A stretch of DNA of 64,000 bases from Pterobdella sp. o SKG-2022 (lineage: Eukaryota > Annelida > Clitellata > Hirudinida > Piscicolidae): NCBI GenBank assembly GCA_964035795.1, contig OZ038325.1:9236875-9300874 (forward strand). The letters run 5' to 3'. This document shows, piece after piece, positions 1 through 14,237 of the stretch. How positions within the stretch are numbered: the stretch's first letter is position 1; the number at the start of each line of letters is the position of its first letter. A program made the position numbers and the translations under genes. The notes beneath the pieces were generated by a model, which had not been told where the DNA came from, did not search any database, and was given only the letters and a program-made list of their open reading frames with translations.

Positions 1-3000
1 AAAAGCAGCTTTTTCTATATATAAATATATATTTAAATATTTATATTGGAAACTCTCATCTCTGTAGTTACATATTTATGATATTAGTAATTCCAAGGTG
101 TTTCTATGAATAAACATCAAATATTATATGTCTCCAATATTAATTACCAAAGCACAGCATGTTGTCATTACGAACTATAATATTCAAATATCTATTTTTA
201 ATATATATATGAATAAATGAATATCCTATGTAAATATAATAAATATAAATGATATCATATAAAATAATATATTAGTAAAAATTGTAGTTCTAACCAAATG
301 TCCTCAAAGTATTGACTTTTTTTGTATTTGTTCATCAATAGTTTGATCCATTCCTTCATTCAAGCCTATTTATTTTACGCAGTCACAATCTTTCTCATTA
401 TTCCATTATCGAGTCGTAATTGCTAGGAATTATTATTGTTACAATTATTAGTATTATTATTCTTATTATTAGTATTATTATTCTCGTCATTAGTATTATT
501 ATTCTTATTATTGCTGTTTTTATTGGTGTTATTCTTGTTTTTTTTTGTGTCTATGTCTGTGTATTGTCTTCACGCATGTGTGAATAGCCATTTTTATTCA
601 GTGTTTTTTTTTCGTTTATTAAGTTTAATATGAATTTATATATCAAAATAACCTTCCATATTAGTTATTTTTGAAGTTCTTTATTCCCAACCTCACCACG
701 GTATCGATTTTTTTGAAGAAATTTTTTAACACCTAAAACTACAGACACCACAAGGTCGAACTCAACTGACACGTGCAAAAAAATACATTCACATGCACGC
801 ACAAAAAAAATCAAATATATACTCACGTACAAAAAAATCCACATGCATTCAAAAAAAACTACACAAAACTACAATGGTACATACAAAAACTAACACAGAC
901 ATACACAATGATACAAACGAGTATACACAAAAACCACAACTATTTACGCAGACATCTGAAAAAAAATTAAGCATAAATCCACGCACACACAACCACACAC
1001 AAATCCTTTTTCAAGTTCTTTCTGATATATTTAAAAAGATCGGAAATCCCCATGTTCTATAAATAGACAGCTTGCTAGCTTCGTGTAACCTTAATCCGAG
1101 ACGACTTTTATGTTAATGAGAGGGTGGTGATGGTGATGATGGTATTGAGGATGATGATGATAGTTTCGTCATCATACCTGTTATTGTTATTATGAACTTT
1201 ATTATTATGGTTATTATTAACTTCATTATTATGGTTATTATGAACTTTATTATTATGGTTATTATGAACTTTATTATTATGGTTATTATGAACTTCATTA
1301 TTATGGTTATTATTGTTAATTTTTGAAATGCCACACTTGAAACAAGAAAGTTCTGCTGTCTGACATTTGGGGAGTAACCATTCTTCATCATTTACACTTT
1401 TTCATCTTATTTTTATTATTTCTTTTTTTATTATGCTTTTTATTGTTATTTTTATTTTTTGTTGCTAGTATTATCTTTTCCAATATTATATTTCCATATT
1501 TTTTATCTATTTATTCAAGTCCTGGTTAATGAACTTTATTATTTCTATTATTAGCATTATTGATATTATTATTTTGGTTATTATTCGTATTTTTTTTAAT
1601 TATCATTAGAAATTTTATATTAGTTTTACTCTGTTGTTTATTCACACCATCCGAGATTTTTGTTACATATCCATGTCATTTTTAATTTTTTTTCCGTAGA
1701 ATAGTTCAACTAACTTCTGATCGATGGAAACATAATATTGGAAACAAAGAATCGCAAATAAAAAGAATCTTGAATAAGCAAAATAATTATATATATATTA
1801 ATAATTATTATGATATTAAAAATAATGCAAATAAAAAATAATCTTATTATTAAAACATAATAAATAAAAACATTCAGCTGTTATTGATGCTTTTAAGACC
1901 TAATCTGTTAGCACTACCCTCCCTGGAGGGCGAAGGTAAGCTGAATGATGGATTGAGACCTACTCTTTTTTCTACTAGTTTTTGTTTCGTCATAGATTAT
2001 GAATCGTATGAACTTCATTTGATTTTATTCGTTTCCAGTTTTATTGGGTGTTTATTTATAAAATTGAATTTTTTTTTTTGAATTTTTGAAAAATTAGTTA
2101 CAAACAGCTAAAACTTAAAATTATCATTTATTTCTCTTGGCTTATTTCACTATCGCATCAACATATCCACCATCACTCTCTTCCACACCGTCTCTATTTC
2201 TTTCATATCACCTTCACTATATCTTCTACACCACGATCACCTCCTCCACACCACCTCACTTTCTCCCATTGGAACAATAGGATACTGAGATTCGGAAAGT
2301 AACTTCACCCTTTTATGTAACACCCACCATTCTTGAGAACATATAAAGATGTGTGATGTTGCAACGTGGTTTATTTTACAAGTCCACAATTCGAAGAAAC
2401 GACAAAGAAATAAAAAATAATCCTAATGACACCAACGATTGTTATCATGTTAGCTTAATTACGAATATTAAATAATTATTCAAGTACAAATTTATTCGAA
2501 AGATGGCGCACGAAAAATTAAACTTACGCCCTAGCATCTATTTTCCTTCCATTAAAATAATAAAAAAAGTAATAATATAATAATAATCACAATAAAATAA
2601 TGAAAAAATAACTTGTAATAAAAACACGTTGAGATGGTGGTGGAAGATTAGGGTAGATGGTAGAGCAAGAAAAGTCGTTATGGATTTCATCATACGAATG
2701 ATAATAACATGAAAAACAACAATAATGATAGAAAAATAAATAATAATAAAAGGCTGGAAATATTCAGTAAAATGCGCAAAGGCGTACAAAGGCGGTGAAT
2801 AAATAATAGCAATAATGATGGAAATATCAACAATAATAATAAACATAATAAATAAATATAACGATAATAGTAGTGAGAACAAAAAAACAATAAAACTAAA
2901 AGAATAAAAATTCCAGATGTCGCTACAGTTTCAGATGGCCTATTATGGTTCCCGCATCATTTGTTCGTTTAACATTATTTTAGGATTGTGTTGGATACAA

Positions 3001-4069
3001 GCAAGCAATTTTCCTAATAGCAAAAAACAAGGTGGAAATAATAATAAAAATGAAAGTAACAGTAATAATAATGAATTATAATCAGTGACAACAAAGGTAT
3101 GTTACTGATGCAAAAGTATGTCATCTCACGAAATCCATCATCCCGCCTCGAGGTGGATGCTTTACTAAATAAATGCAGTATGACGATACTAGCAATAATA
3201 ACAATAATAATAATAACATATATACCTTGAAATCCAGCAAAGATAAGCAATGGTGATACAAAAAATCATAAATAAGTAACCATAATAAAAACAATAAATA
3301 TCGAAAAAATAGTAGCAATAAAAGTTATAATTATTATAAGTGTAAAGTTGGAAAGCAGACACAAAGCATAGAGAAAAAGATGTAGACCAAAGACAGGTAG
3401 CGATAATTCAAACTCTAAATGTTCTATGCTTTATTTCATATCGATGTTTACTGTTTATTTTTATTATTCTTTCTAGGTGACGTTTGTTGCTCTTACTTGG
3501 TGTTGTGACAGTCAATAATAATAATAACAGAAATGATAATCGAAATAATAATAAAAATAATGATAATCGCAAAAATAAGAGTTGCTTCCATCATTTCCTA
3601 TATTAGTGTTTTCTAGCTCTCTCGCAAATGACTGTGGAAGAATGGTAACTAGTGTTAATATTTCCTAGATCATATTTCTGTTTTTATTATTATTATTATT
3701 TCTATTAATATTATTATTATTGGTATTATTATTATTATTAAAAGCAATAGTAGTAACAATATTATTATTATCATCATCATCATAACTTCACCTCAAAAAC
3801 TGCTCAGTGGAAGTAAGGGCGATTCCTTTGCCCACCTATGGTTGAGCAAGTGATGTTGAAAGGTAAAAAATTGTCAAATAACACAAAATTTCTTTGAGAA
3901 ACGACAATAATAAATATAACATAATAAACTGATGCGAAAACACCTTGCAATAGATATTATAGGATTAACGGAAATGGTAAAAGCAACAACAAAACAAAAA
4001 CAAAAAAATGATAGCAGCAATAATAATAAATGCAAATAGGTGAGCACCATGTAGCATCAACAGCAACAA
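1..4069. other. Repeat-rich region with no convincing gene
   Basis: All open frames here are short and made of simple-sequence translation products such as Leu or Ile runs from (ATT)n. Visible structure includes (ATT)n near 430-530, a long A/C-rich stretch at about 745-1010, a 24-bp tandem repeat at 1193-1315, and pyrimidine-rich sequence at 2155-2275. The right-hand part lies downstream of the minus-strand eIF4G stop codon and probably holds its 3' UTR. I see no conserved protein motif on either strand. Confidence 0.6.
1193..1315. repeat. 24-bp AT-rich minisatellite
   Basis: About five copies of a 24-bp unit of the form gaacttTATTATTATGGTTATTAT. They differ mainly at one position (actttatt versus acttcatt) and in Tat/Tatt variants. 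The array lies in gene-free sequence and creates a long Ile-rich open frame on the minus strand that is not a gene. Confidence 0.8.
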
Positions 4070-6825
4070 CTACAAGATAACCACCTTGTTAGGCGTGGTT
4101 TGACTCCACTTGATGAAGTCATCTTTGTTGAATACTTCACATTCGTGCAACATTTGGAAGAAGGAGTTCAAGAGGTCTGTGAGGTGAGTGAGAGGGTTGA
4201 TGAGAGTAGGGTTGATTCAGTGGGTGGGTGGGTTGATGAGAATGAGGGTTGATTCAGTGGGTGGGTGGGTTGATGAGAATGAGGGTTGATTCAGTGGGTG
4301 GGTGGGTTGATGAGAATGAGGGTTGATTCAGTGGGTGGGTGGGTGGGTTGATGAGGATGAGGGTTGACGGAAAGGTTTTATTCAAAATAACAAAAAAATA
4401 ACAACAAACATAAAAAATAAAAAAAACGAAACAATAACAAACTAGAGGGATGTTCGAGGGCATGATCAAGTTCTTGTAAAGCATCCAGGGCGACATCTGG
4501 CGACAAGTGACGTTTCAAGAGACCGACGTGTCTAGACATCTCGTTCTCGTCTAGACTGCTCGAACCATCCTGGTTAGCTGTTGTGTTAATATTGATGATG
4601 GTTGGTTGTTATGTGGATGCTGATGGTAGTTTATTGTTATAGTGTGGATAGTTGCCAGGCTACGATAGTCACCATTATTACCACTTTTATTACTCTTATT
4701 ATTATTATTATGTACATACACTTGATGGCAGCCATGCCCACGGCAGTCATGAGACTCCTACTAAGGATGTTGGCGTCTGTGAACAACTGCTTGTGCTCCT
4801 GTTATTATTATTATTATTATTGTTTGCATTTTTATCATTATTATTTTTATTATTATTGCTATTATTATCATTGGCACCTCGATCCAGGGAGCGAGGGTTG
4901 GTGGCTTGGTGAGTGTTTGTTGCAGCATATCACATGTTAGGGGTTTCAATGACTCACATTTCTGTGTGTATGTGTGTGTGTGTGATAAATCTATCAACAA
5001 CTATTACTACCCTGCATGCACAAGCCATGTATACAAAAGTTCACAAACTAGTCTCTATCATCTACCACATGCCCACACACACACACGTGTCACATACGTA
5101 GAGGGAGTTGAATTTGGCATATGAGGGGCACTGTAGAATGTTGATCATGTGTCTGAATGACATCCCACTTTCAGCACAGCCTCTCAATAGTCTGTCCTGG
5201 CCCTGTAGGAAAAGTTGGGGGTAGAATTATTTGAATGAAAAAGTTGGATGATCAGGGTAGAATGAAATATACGGAAAGGATGGAATAATTAAAGAAAAAT
5301 CTACTACGCTGCGACCCTTACCCCCAGACAACAACCCCAACAACACCCGCCTTCCAACACATGACAAAAACCCCACTAAACAGCACCCTTCCACCACCAC
5401 CCACATAGAAAGGCAGACTCTTGAGCAGACATGAGAGCACCAACTTCACCACACTTGCATTCTGTCGCTCATCCTTCCTATCGTGTACCACGCTCGACAA
5501 CACCCCCAACGTGTTGACGCTGTAATGACGCATGACGTCACTGATGACGTCAGAGAGGTTTTCCCATATGTGAGGTACGTCGATTTCAAGGTCGAAGCTG
5601 TCGTTGACCAATTGAGACAGGCTGGTGGGTGGTTGGTGTGATTTTTTTTTGTTTAGCCATTGTTATTTAACGTTTTGTCTGTTCTTCATACTGTCTTGAT
5701 GATTAAGTTCACAAAGTTTCATCAGGTGAATACCTGGATTGAAAAGAAGACAAGTCCAATTGCTTCCTTCTTAGCAGCTCAGCCAATAGGCGTGAGCAAG
5801 CTGAACGGTGTGCTGCCTGTTTTTCAATGACATATCCAATGAACGTTGTTATGAAGTGAGACTTGGCGTCATTGGTCAGATTCAGCTCATCATAGCATAG
5901 CATAGCCTCCTGATTGGTTGGTAACCATATGATTATGAAATAAAAATGCGCAATCATTTAATCATTAAAAAATAATAATCAAAATCAAAATAACAATACT
6001 ATAAGATGTATTTTTGAAATATGAAAGAGCACAAATGCACAACCTCAAAATTGTTTTTTAGACACTCATCCAAGATACCAACGACTTTGTTTCTGAACTG
6101 GGATGAGTTGACTGGAATGAGGGGTGGTCTGTTGATGGAGTGCTTAGACTCAGGTGGCCCCATAAGAGGGTGGGATCTGGGAGGGGTATCCATGCTACTC
6201 TGGGGCACCTTGAACTGTGGGTAGGAGAAGTGCTGATGCTTCTGGAATTGCTGTTTTTTCTGCAGAGAAGCAGACGAGTAGTTGTGAGATTTGTTGTGGC
6301 GAGAGTCTCGGTTGCTGCTCGATTCACGAGATGTTGATGGTGAAGGTCGAGGTGATCTTTTCTTCCTCTCTAAACTCTCTCTACCATTCCTCCTGTGACT
6401 GGATGAGTTTTTGGTTGCATTGTAGAAGAATATTGCTTTCCAGGAAAGTATATACAAACACTTGATAGTAAATACATAATGGAAGGGCTGTAAATAGTTG
6501 GAGACAGCAAATAATATAGAAATTATTTATTTTAGTTGAAATAAAAAGTATATAAAACCAATTGAAAAAATTTCAAAAAATATAAGAAACAAAAAATAAA
6601 CAAAATAACACGAGACATACGGCAAAGAGTTGTAGTCGTTGTACTCAGACTTGTGGGAGGGTATGGATGATGTATGGTTCTTATTGTGCCTGTTGTAGGC
6701 GCCTCCGTAGCTGTCACGCTGGTCTCCTGAGAACCTGTGTGGGTATTCAATGAGCAAGTATTGGGTAGGTGGGTGTGTTGGGTGGGTATGTTGAGTGGGT
6801 CGCTGGTTAGGTGTGCTTTTAAGCG

Positions 6826-6894
<69 letters not shown>

Positions 6895-9800
6895 TGTTAA
6901 AACTAAGCACTCACCTATTAGATGTTGACTTTTCAGATTCCATAGAAGAATTTCTCGAATTACAGTTCATAGTCTGTATATTAGGGGCACTGTTGTTGTT
7001 CGAACCAGCCGTCCAATTAGCTCTGGATGGTTCAAGTTTAAAGTTGGTGTCTGCCCATCGATGGATCTTGAGTTTAGAGTGGTCGATGGGTGTTCTTGAT
7101 AGATTTCTCATGTTGTTACGACCAGATGTGTTCCATTCATCAGCTGCCGAGTCAGATCCTCGATGCAAAATCTGTCTGTTGTTCTTGGGGATGGGTGGTT
7201 GTTGGGGTGGGAATGATGTGGTCATCTGGAGTTGCTTTTCCTGCTCTTCCTTCTGGGCTTCCTGGTGAATCTGTTCAATGGTCTTGGGGTTGTTGTCCTT
7301 CCTACGAGGCACCCACTTGTTCTGTGGGTGGTGGTTCCTGATCACTAATGTTTCCAATGGAGATATATCTACAGAGTTGATGACACCTACCTCACTAACA
7401 TCAACAGCAATATATAAACAACTCTCAATCACATCAGCCATAGAACACCCCCAACCCCACCAACAACCACCCAGGTCACCTTTCTGAGGTCAAGCAGATC
7501 TTGCAACATAAACTTGGTCCTTGGTTGAACATTCTTTGAGTTTGCCTTCCTCACAATCTCTGAAAAGTTTGCATCAAACTGATCCTTATTAGCGCCGATG
7601 TCCAACTCTTTGCCTGTGTCATGACGGTGTAAGATCAATCAATCAAATCCTTTTTATAGCTGGTTTTTCTTCACCAAAGGTTGAGATAATGTGGTTAGTA
7701 ATTTTTGCTTTACTGATATATGCTGTGAAGTTTGAACATTTCAAGAAATTCACTTGCTATAGAAGCAACAACCAAACCACTCAAAGCCTGAATAAAACAT
7801 GCTTTCAACACCACAAACACCAATAGACCCACCATCTAAACACCACACTAAAACAACCTCCCAAATCATCCTGTTATGAGCAAACAGCCTCTCCAAAACC
7901 GCCATCGATCACCCGACCCACCAATAGTCTTGACAAGCCAACATAGGCACTCCAATGAATCGACATCATCAGCTAGCATCAGCTTGAGCCAACAATCAAA
8001 CATGATCTTGTGAGTCAACATCCTCATCTTGAATAACTCACCTATAAATCTAAGTGCAAGGGGGGGGGGGAGATGAATGAATGTATATCTGTGTTGAATG
8101 GGTGTATGCTCCTACCACCCCACCACCTACCTGATATTTCCAAGAGATCTCCTCCTAGCCTTAAACAACAAATCCTCTTTCTCTAGCACCAACAACTTCT
8201 TGTCATCTTCCTGTGGTATGGTGATGTTATGTTAAGGGGGATAAGATCTGTGGTGATGTCTCTTGGAGGTTTTCACTCTTCCCTTCCTCCATTCAAATCC
8301 ACTCCCAAGCTCATCATCATTCTCCTTCTCTTTTACTCTTCCTGAAACATTATACCACCCAACACCCGATCCCTTCTCTTATACACCCAAACTTACTTTA
8401 CCACCATACCATCCACCCCTCTCACCACATTTCCCTCTTCCCTCACACCCAAACCTACAACACCACCCTCCCTTCCCTTCCTCCACCCTCCATCACCCAC
8501 CACAAAACACTCGTCAATTTGTTTCTGCTTCTCGAGCATCTCCATCTCATCAGTCCTCTCCTTTTCAAACTGCGTCTGACATCTGTTTATCAACAACTTT
8601 CTGAATGAAAGCACCTCCTTTGGCTCGTTTTTGCTCTTCACATTCACCTATTATTATTATGGTTATTAATGTTATTATTATTATGTTTGATGCAGTAGCA
8701 GTATTTGAATGGACTCACTGATATCTCATTGGCCATTTGTGCGTAAACTTCACAGAACTTCGGCTCTGATATCGCCTATGATAATTATTATTATTATTAT
8801 TCCTAACAATAACAATAGTATTATTATTGATATGATTACCTTTTCGAAGACCAAATTGATACATCCAGCCAACTTTTCTTCAGTATCAATGTTCATGAGT
8901 TTGAGCTGGCAGACGAATCAATAGCAAATCAAGCGCTAGTTTCTCATTGTGAATTGATTGAGATGAATAGCAAAATAACTAAATTATGCTATTAAAACTA
9001 TCATTATTATCACTATTACTATTATTATTGCTATTGTTATGATTATTATTGTTATTATTATCTCATCAACCTGTTGGAGGAGGGTGGGGAAGTTTTGTGG
9101 TGTTAGTTTGTTCAGAATGCTCCTGGTCTTCTTGTACAAACTCTGTTGTTTGAGGCATTAGCTTATTATTCATTTATTTTATTTATATTATGAAAATAAT
9201 TATCATCATGCCCACCTCTACTGCAGTGTTGTTCTCATCAACATCATCACCACCACCCACCACCTTCTTCTTGGTCGGCTTCCATGCCTTAGAGTATGTT
9301 GTAAAACATTACATTGCTATTATTATTTGTTATTATTATTATTGTTATTATTCTTGTTTATTATTAGTAGTAGTTTTACTATTCTCATTTATTATTTTTC
9401 TTATTATTGTATATTAATATATTTTCTATTCTTATTATTATTATTATTACACTGCATGATCACAACACAACAAACATTATCAGTGGTGTGCAGTTGCACT
9501 TCTGAGTCCAACTGCACATTAATCACCCTCTGTACTTGCTGGCCTGACGGGAAGTCCCTTTTCTGACTGTGTCTGTATTAATAAAATGACCACAGTACAA
9601 AGCTATAAAAGTAATGATCCTCAACCACAACACAACCCTCACCCCCTAACACCACACCATCCAACCTCTTGTTATATTGTGGAAATCTATTAAACATCAG
9701 CATGTTATCTAGCTGGTGCTGCTGCATGGCTCGGTATATGGTGTGTGAGTACATGCCCATGTTGCCTGTCTCGTCCTGTGGTGGTGTGGTACATGGGTGT

Positions 9801-12800
9801 GTATGGTGCCATGGCATGGGCAGGTACTAAATAAATACTTCAAGCTGAAAAGCTGTTTTAGTTTATTTTCATACAGCATAGCTACAAGCAAATGATTTAT
9901 AACAATAGGCACATAAACCAAGCAATAAAAATTAAGAAAACAACACACCCTTCTGATTATCTCAGTCATGTCGGGGGATTGGAAGTCTACTTGCCTGTTG
10001 CATTGTGGATGGTTTCTCAATGACAACAAAAACTCCCTCGAGTACACTCTTCGTTGGGGTGTTGGTGTTGCAGCTGTTGTTGTTGTTGGTTTGTTCATCA
10101 TTATAGGCAAGTAATTGGTGATGGTTGTTGTGTGGTTCTTGTTGTTGTTGGATGTCAAAGTGAAACTCGTTGAAATGTTGTTGAGAGGTTTTGAGGTTGT
10201 TGTGTAGTTGTTTGTGATAGTGCTTTCATCCTTGGCAGTAGTGTTGTCAAGTAAGTTGCTGTTGATTGGTTTGATGCTTTTGTTAGGAACTGCAACATTG
10301 TTGTTACTCATCTCAACATTTTTGCTTGTTTGGAAATGGGATGTGATGCTATTTATAATTTGGGTTTGTTGTTGAGTTGTCTCACTTTCAGGTTCTTCAG
10401 AGGGTGTGGCATACTTTATGTCATCATCTTCTTCTTCCTCTTTCTCAACATCCTCAAAAACTGAGCATTTGTTAATAATTTCTTTAGCAACTTCGTCAAC
10501 ATGTTGAGTGGTGAATTCTTCCTTGTTGACTTGTGTTGTTGTGGTAGGAACAATAACTTCATCTTCTTTCTTGATTGCCTCTTCTTTTTGTTGACAAGCT
10601 GAAGTAAACACCAAAGTCAAATATTGATTGCCACATTTTTATGCAACTTTTATAACTAATACAACATATATCAAATTTTAATCTTTAAGTTTTATTTATA
10701 TAACTTGCTGCCACCGATTAAGTCAAGAAAGATTATTGATCCCATTTTGAAGTGAAACTTCTTAATTACCAAATATTACATAACCTGAGCTATTTATCTC
10801 AAATATTTCAATAAAATAAACCTAAATACACAGAAAAATGATACCTTGCTTGTCAGGTATTGAAACTCCTAGTTGGGTAGTTGATGTTGTAGTTTGTTGC
10901 TGTTTTGTGTTGTTATTACTAGAAACGTCTGCAAAATGCTGAACTGGCAACAATGTTGTTATTGTTGTTGCTGGAATTCCTAGAGCAGTTGTTACAACAA
11001 CAGAAACTGTAGTAGGAGGCTTATCAACAAAGCTCAAAACATTTGTTGTGGTAGTGTTAATCGTTGCACTACTAATCTTCACCACACTTTTGTCAACATT
11101 GTTGAGAGCTGTTGTAAGTTTTGTGGTTGTTGTTGTGGTTGATCGACTGGTATCACTACTTGATACATTAACGATGGTGGTAATGGTAGTTGTGGCAACA
11201 GTTGTTGCAATTACTGATGTTGTTGAGATGGATGAACAGTTTGCACCAGTGGCTTGATGCTGGAATGATTGCTGATGGTGTGTTTGAAAAATCAATCAAA
11301 TGATTTTAAAGCAATACCGTTCACAAAGGATGTGTTGACAGACATCAAAATTCCTCTACCAAAAACCCCCACCACCACACAACAACAACATTCCACCACA
11401 ACAACCCACTACCACACAAAAACTAACATTTTCAATGACATTGTCACTTGAGGAAGTTTTCTCGATAATAATCTGTGCATAAATATAATCTTCATTTTAA
11501 AATGGAAAAAATAATACAGTCAATAATAAAAATAATATTTATCAAAACAAAAATAGTCTTCATAGAGCGTCAATCAATTGCAGCCAATGGAATTCCATGA
11601 ATTTAAAGTCTTTCAAATGATTCATTTGTTCTCAAATAATAAATAACAACAATAATAATAATTATTATTATTGTTATATAAGGGTTCCGTTGAATGTGAC
11701 GCAAAGGATTTTTAAGAGTAAAAATAACCACAACATAAATACACAAGGCAACTGGGAAGTTGGTAATGAGTAATCAAAATATACTCTCGAGGTTGATGTT
11801 ATTGGAAATAATTTTAATGAAATCATTTTTTATGTATTGACAAAAAGGTAAATCTAAAAGCAAAAAGTTTTTTGATGGGTTATTGGTATTAGTAATAGTT
11901 GTAACAGCATAAATGGTATTAGTAATTGCCAAAGTGAATGTTATGACAACAGAAGTTGATAGTTAAAAGAATCAATGGAAAAAATGAACATTAGTTTTTT
12001 TGTATTCATCACTTTGCCTTGAAAATGCATCTATAAGAGGGGGCAAAAAGAAAAAAAATTACACATAGTTGTGTTCATGTTGTTACCAATTAACTTTGGT
12101 ATTGTGGTAAATAATATAATTATTATAAACTTTTGTATCATGGCGAATACAATGATTATTATGAGCCTTTGTATCATGGTGAATACAATGATAATGATGA
12201 ATACAACAGAACCTCCTGGAGGGTTTCAGGGTGAATGATTTGCACCCTATGGTTCTTCGGCTTGTCTGGTTCACTTGGTTGTACCAGCCCTGAAATAATG
12301 AATAATATTGTAAGCAAGTAAAAGTTGATATATTTTTTAGTGTCATTGGTACTTATATGAATAAAATTTAAATTTAAAATAGTTAATTTTATGTTAAAAT
12401 TGATATAACAAAATTGATATAAATAATATAAACTATTATTGTTTTGATCTGATTATGTGTTAGCATAGATTTGAGAAGTTATAAAAAAAATTAAAAACAC
12501 AATAACCAGGGTTATTATTGGCATAGTAACTCTTAGGGTAATCTTGCTGTGTTTGGGGAGTGATGGGTGTTTGAGTGATGATTTTTTGGCATGAATATGC
12601 CAAATTAGGTGGCATATGATGTTGATCAACAGGATGGTAGTTCGGGTGGTGTTGCTGCATTAATAGAGGGTCCATTAGGTAATTTTGAGGCATATATTGG
12701 GGAGGTTGGTGTGGTATTATTTGGGGATTATGTTGTTGCTGATGGTAGGGTTGAGGAGGGTGTGAGATGAATTGTTGTGGTAAGTTATGTTGAGAAAATT

Positions 12801-13433
12801 GTGGGTAAGGATAGGAATTAGAGTGTGGTCTGGTGTAAGCTGTGTAAGGGGTCTGTGGTTTAGTCTGTCTTATGCTCTGATTACTCATTGGATGAGCAAA
12901 CTGTTTCACTTGTTGGTATTGTTGTATTTGAGGATGCTGTTGACAGATTATGTTTGGATTTTGCATCATATAATTTGAATAAAAAAAAATTCCCCTCATC
13001 GATGAACTCATATCTTGTTGAAACATTGGATACATGTTACTCCCTTGATCTTGTTGGTTAGGTAGAATTAATGATCTTACGAGCTGAGACCCTTGTGACG
13101 GTGTTTGGTGTATTGACATATTCATATTTTCGTTTGTAGGTTTGTGGAAACTGGGATGAGGCGGCTGGCCTGTAGCAATTGGTGGCGCTGAGCGTCGGTT
13201 GTGCTCCGTGTTTTGGTTTGTGTTCGTACTGTTAATGCAAATTTAAGTTTGAATTTTTGTATCTTTATTCGGTTTGAGTTTACATGAAAGTTGAAAATAT
13301 TTTGTGAAATATATTGATACTATAAAAAAACAATGAACCGATATAAATTCACTTACTATGGACTTGAGGTTGTGACCGATGGTCGGCTGCCATTGAAACG
13401 ATTTCTTGAGTTTTTTTGGTTATCTCCATTCAT
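4070..13433 (-). CDS. EIF4G: Eukaryotic translation initiation factor 4 gamma (eIF4G)
   Basis: Scaffold of the cytoplasmic cap-binding complex eIF4F, joining eIF4E, eIF4A and eIF3. The N-terminal exons fit by phase: 13357-13433 (start MNGDNQKNS), 12507-13228 (Gln/Pro-rich), 12213-12289 (contains [12 protein letters not shown], like the conserved motif before the eIF4E site), 11428-11472, 10845-11271 (Thr-rich) and 9949-10598. The last of these ends with YSREFLLSL, a canonical eIF4E-binding YxxxxLphi motif. Next come MIF4G pieces: [17 protein letters not shown] near 9070-9160, [16 protein letters not shown] near 8730-8790, [16 protein letters not shown] near 8560-8620, ARRRSLGNI near 8150, [12 protein letters not shown] near 8000 and [13 protein letters not shown] near 7490-7530. 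The MA3 domain covers about 5320-6080. The W2 domain includes [13 protein letters not shown] near 4455-4500 and ends VVIL before TAG at 4070-4072. Family assignment is very secure; the exact borders of several middle exons are not. Confidence 0.93.
4200..4375. repeat. 37-bp G-rich tandem repeat in eIF4G intron
   Basis: About four and a half copies of a 37-bp unit, TGGGTGGGTGGG followed by ttgatgagaatgagggttgattcag. The array lies in the intron between the two W2-domain exons of eIF4G. Each unit has four closely spaced GGG tracts on the plus strand, which is the template strand for this gene, so the nascent RNA is C-rich. Confidence 0.85.
6826..6891. repeat. (TA)n microsatellite in eIF4G intron
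   Basis: An uninterrupted TA dinucleotide run of about 33 units, in the intron between two exons of the Ser/Arg-rich linker preceding the MA3 domain. It explains the Tyr-Ile repeat open frames seen on both strands. Confidence 0.95.
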
Positions 13434-14237
13434 ACTTTATCAAGTTATGATTTCCTAGTATTGATTATAATAGTCATTGTAAGCTTTGTTTGGACACGAA
13501 ATTGAAACTTTTACTCTAGTAGAAAGTTTTCAAAGTTTTTGAAATAAAAAATTTTTTGTTTTATTTATAATTTTTTAGATTTTGAAAGAATATTCTTTTC
13601 TGTTTTTTAGAATGAATACTTCACGAAATAAAGCTCGGCCAAAAATGGCTATTAGTACTTGATACATTTCTAACATATGGTTCAACTAATCACCTACCAT
13701 TCTATCACCGTTTAAAAATTTAATTAATATATTTCGTAAACTGTAAAATTTAAATGTTTTTGAATTTAGTTTCAATGTATAATAAACTTTTCATTTTTAT
13801 TAGACAAAAATAAATTTTAATATGCTCTATATTATAAAATTAAAATATAATAAATATTTATAAATTAGTATAATAAAGAATATTATCACTAAGTACAAAA
13901 TTTGAAAAAATGATATAATCAAAAATATAAAGATATTTCATGGTAAAATTCAGTTCCCATAGCTTTCAAATCAGACTCAATCTATTTGAGAAATATTTCA
14001 AAAATCAATCAACCGGATTGGATGAAGGAAGCTTTTGAGACGGTTTTGGTAGAAATCAAAAAATGATCATATTTTGTCATTCCCTCTCAATTTCTATCAA
14101 AAAATTATATTTATATCTTTCTATAATACACGATTCAATTGCAAACAAAATGTTATTTTAAAAAAAATTCAATCAAAAACTATTACTAGTATTAATTAAA
14201 AATATTACAATTCATGAGTTTTTAAAGATAAGTTCTG
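13434..14237. other. Intergenic, AT-rich
   Basis: This lies between the eIF4G start codon and the SLC52 stop codon, both on the minus strand. It should contain the eIF4G promoter and 5' UTR and the SLC52 3' UTR. I see no coding potential and no recognisable element. Confidence 0.6.

Noticed and set aside
6737..7268. Tyr-Ile repeat proteins on both strands
   Set aside because: Translation of the (TA)n microsatellite joined to antisense of eIF4G exons.
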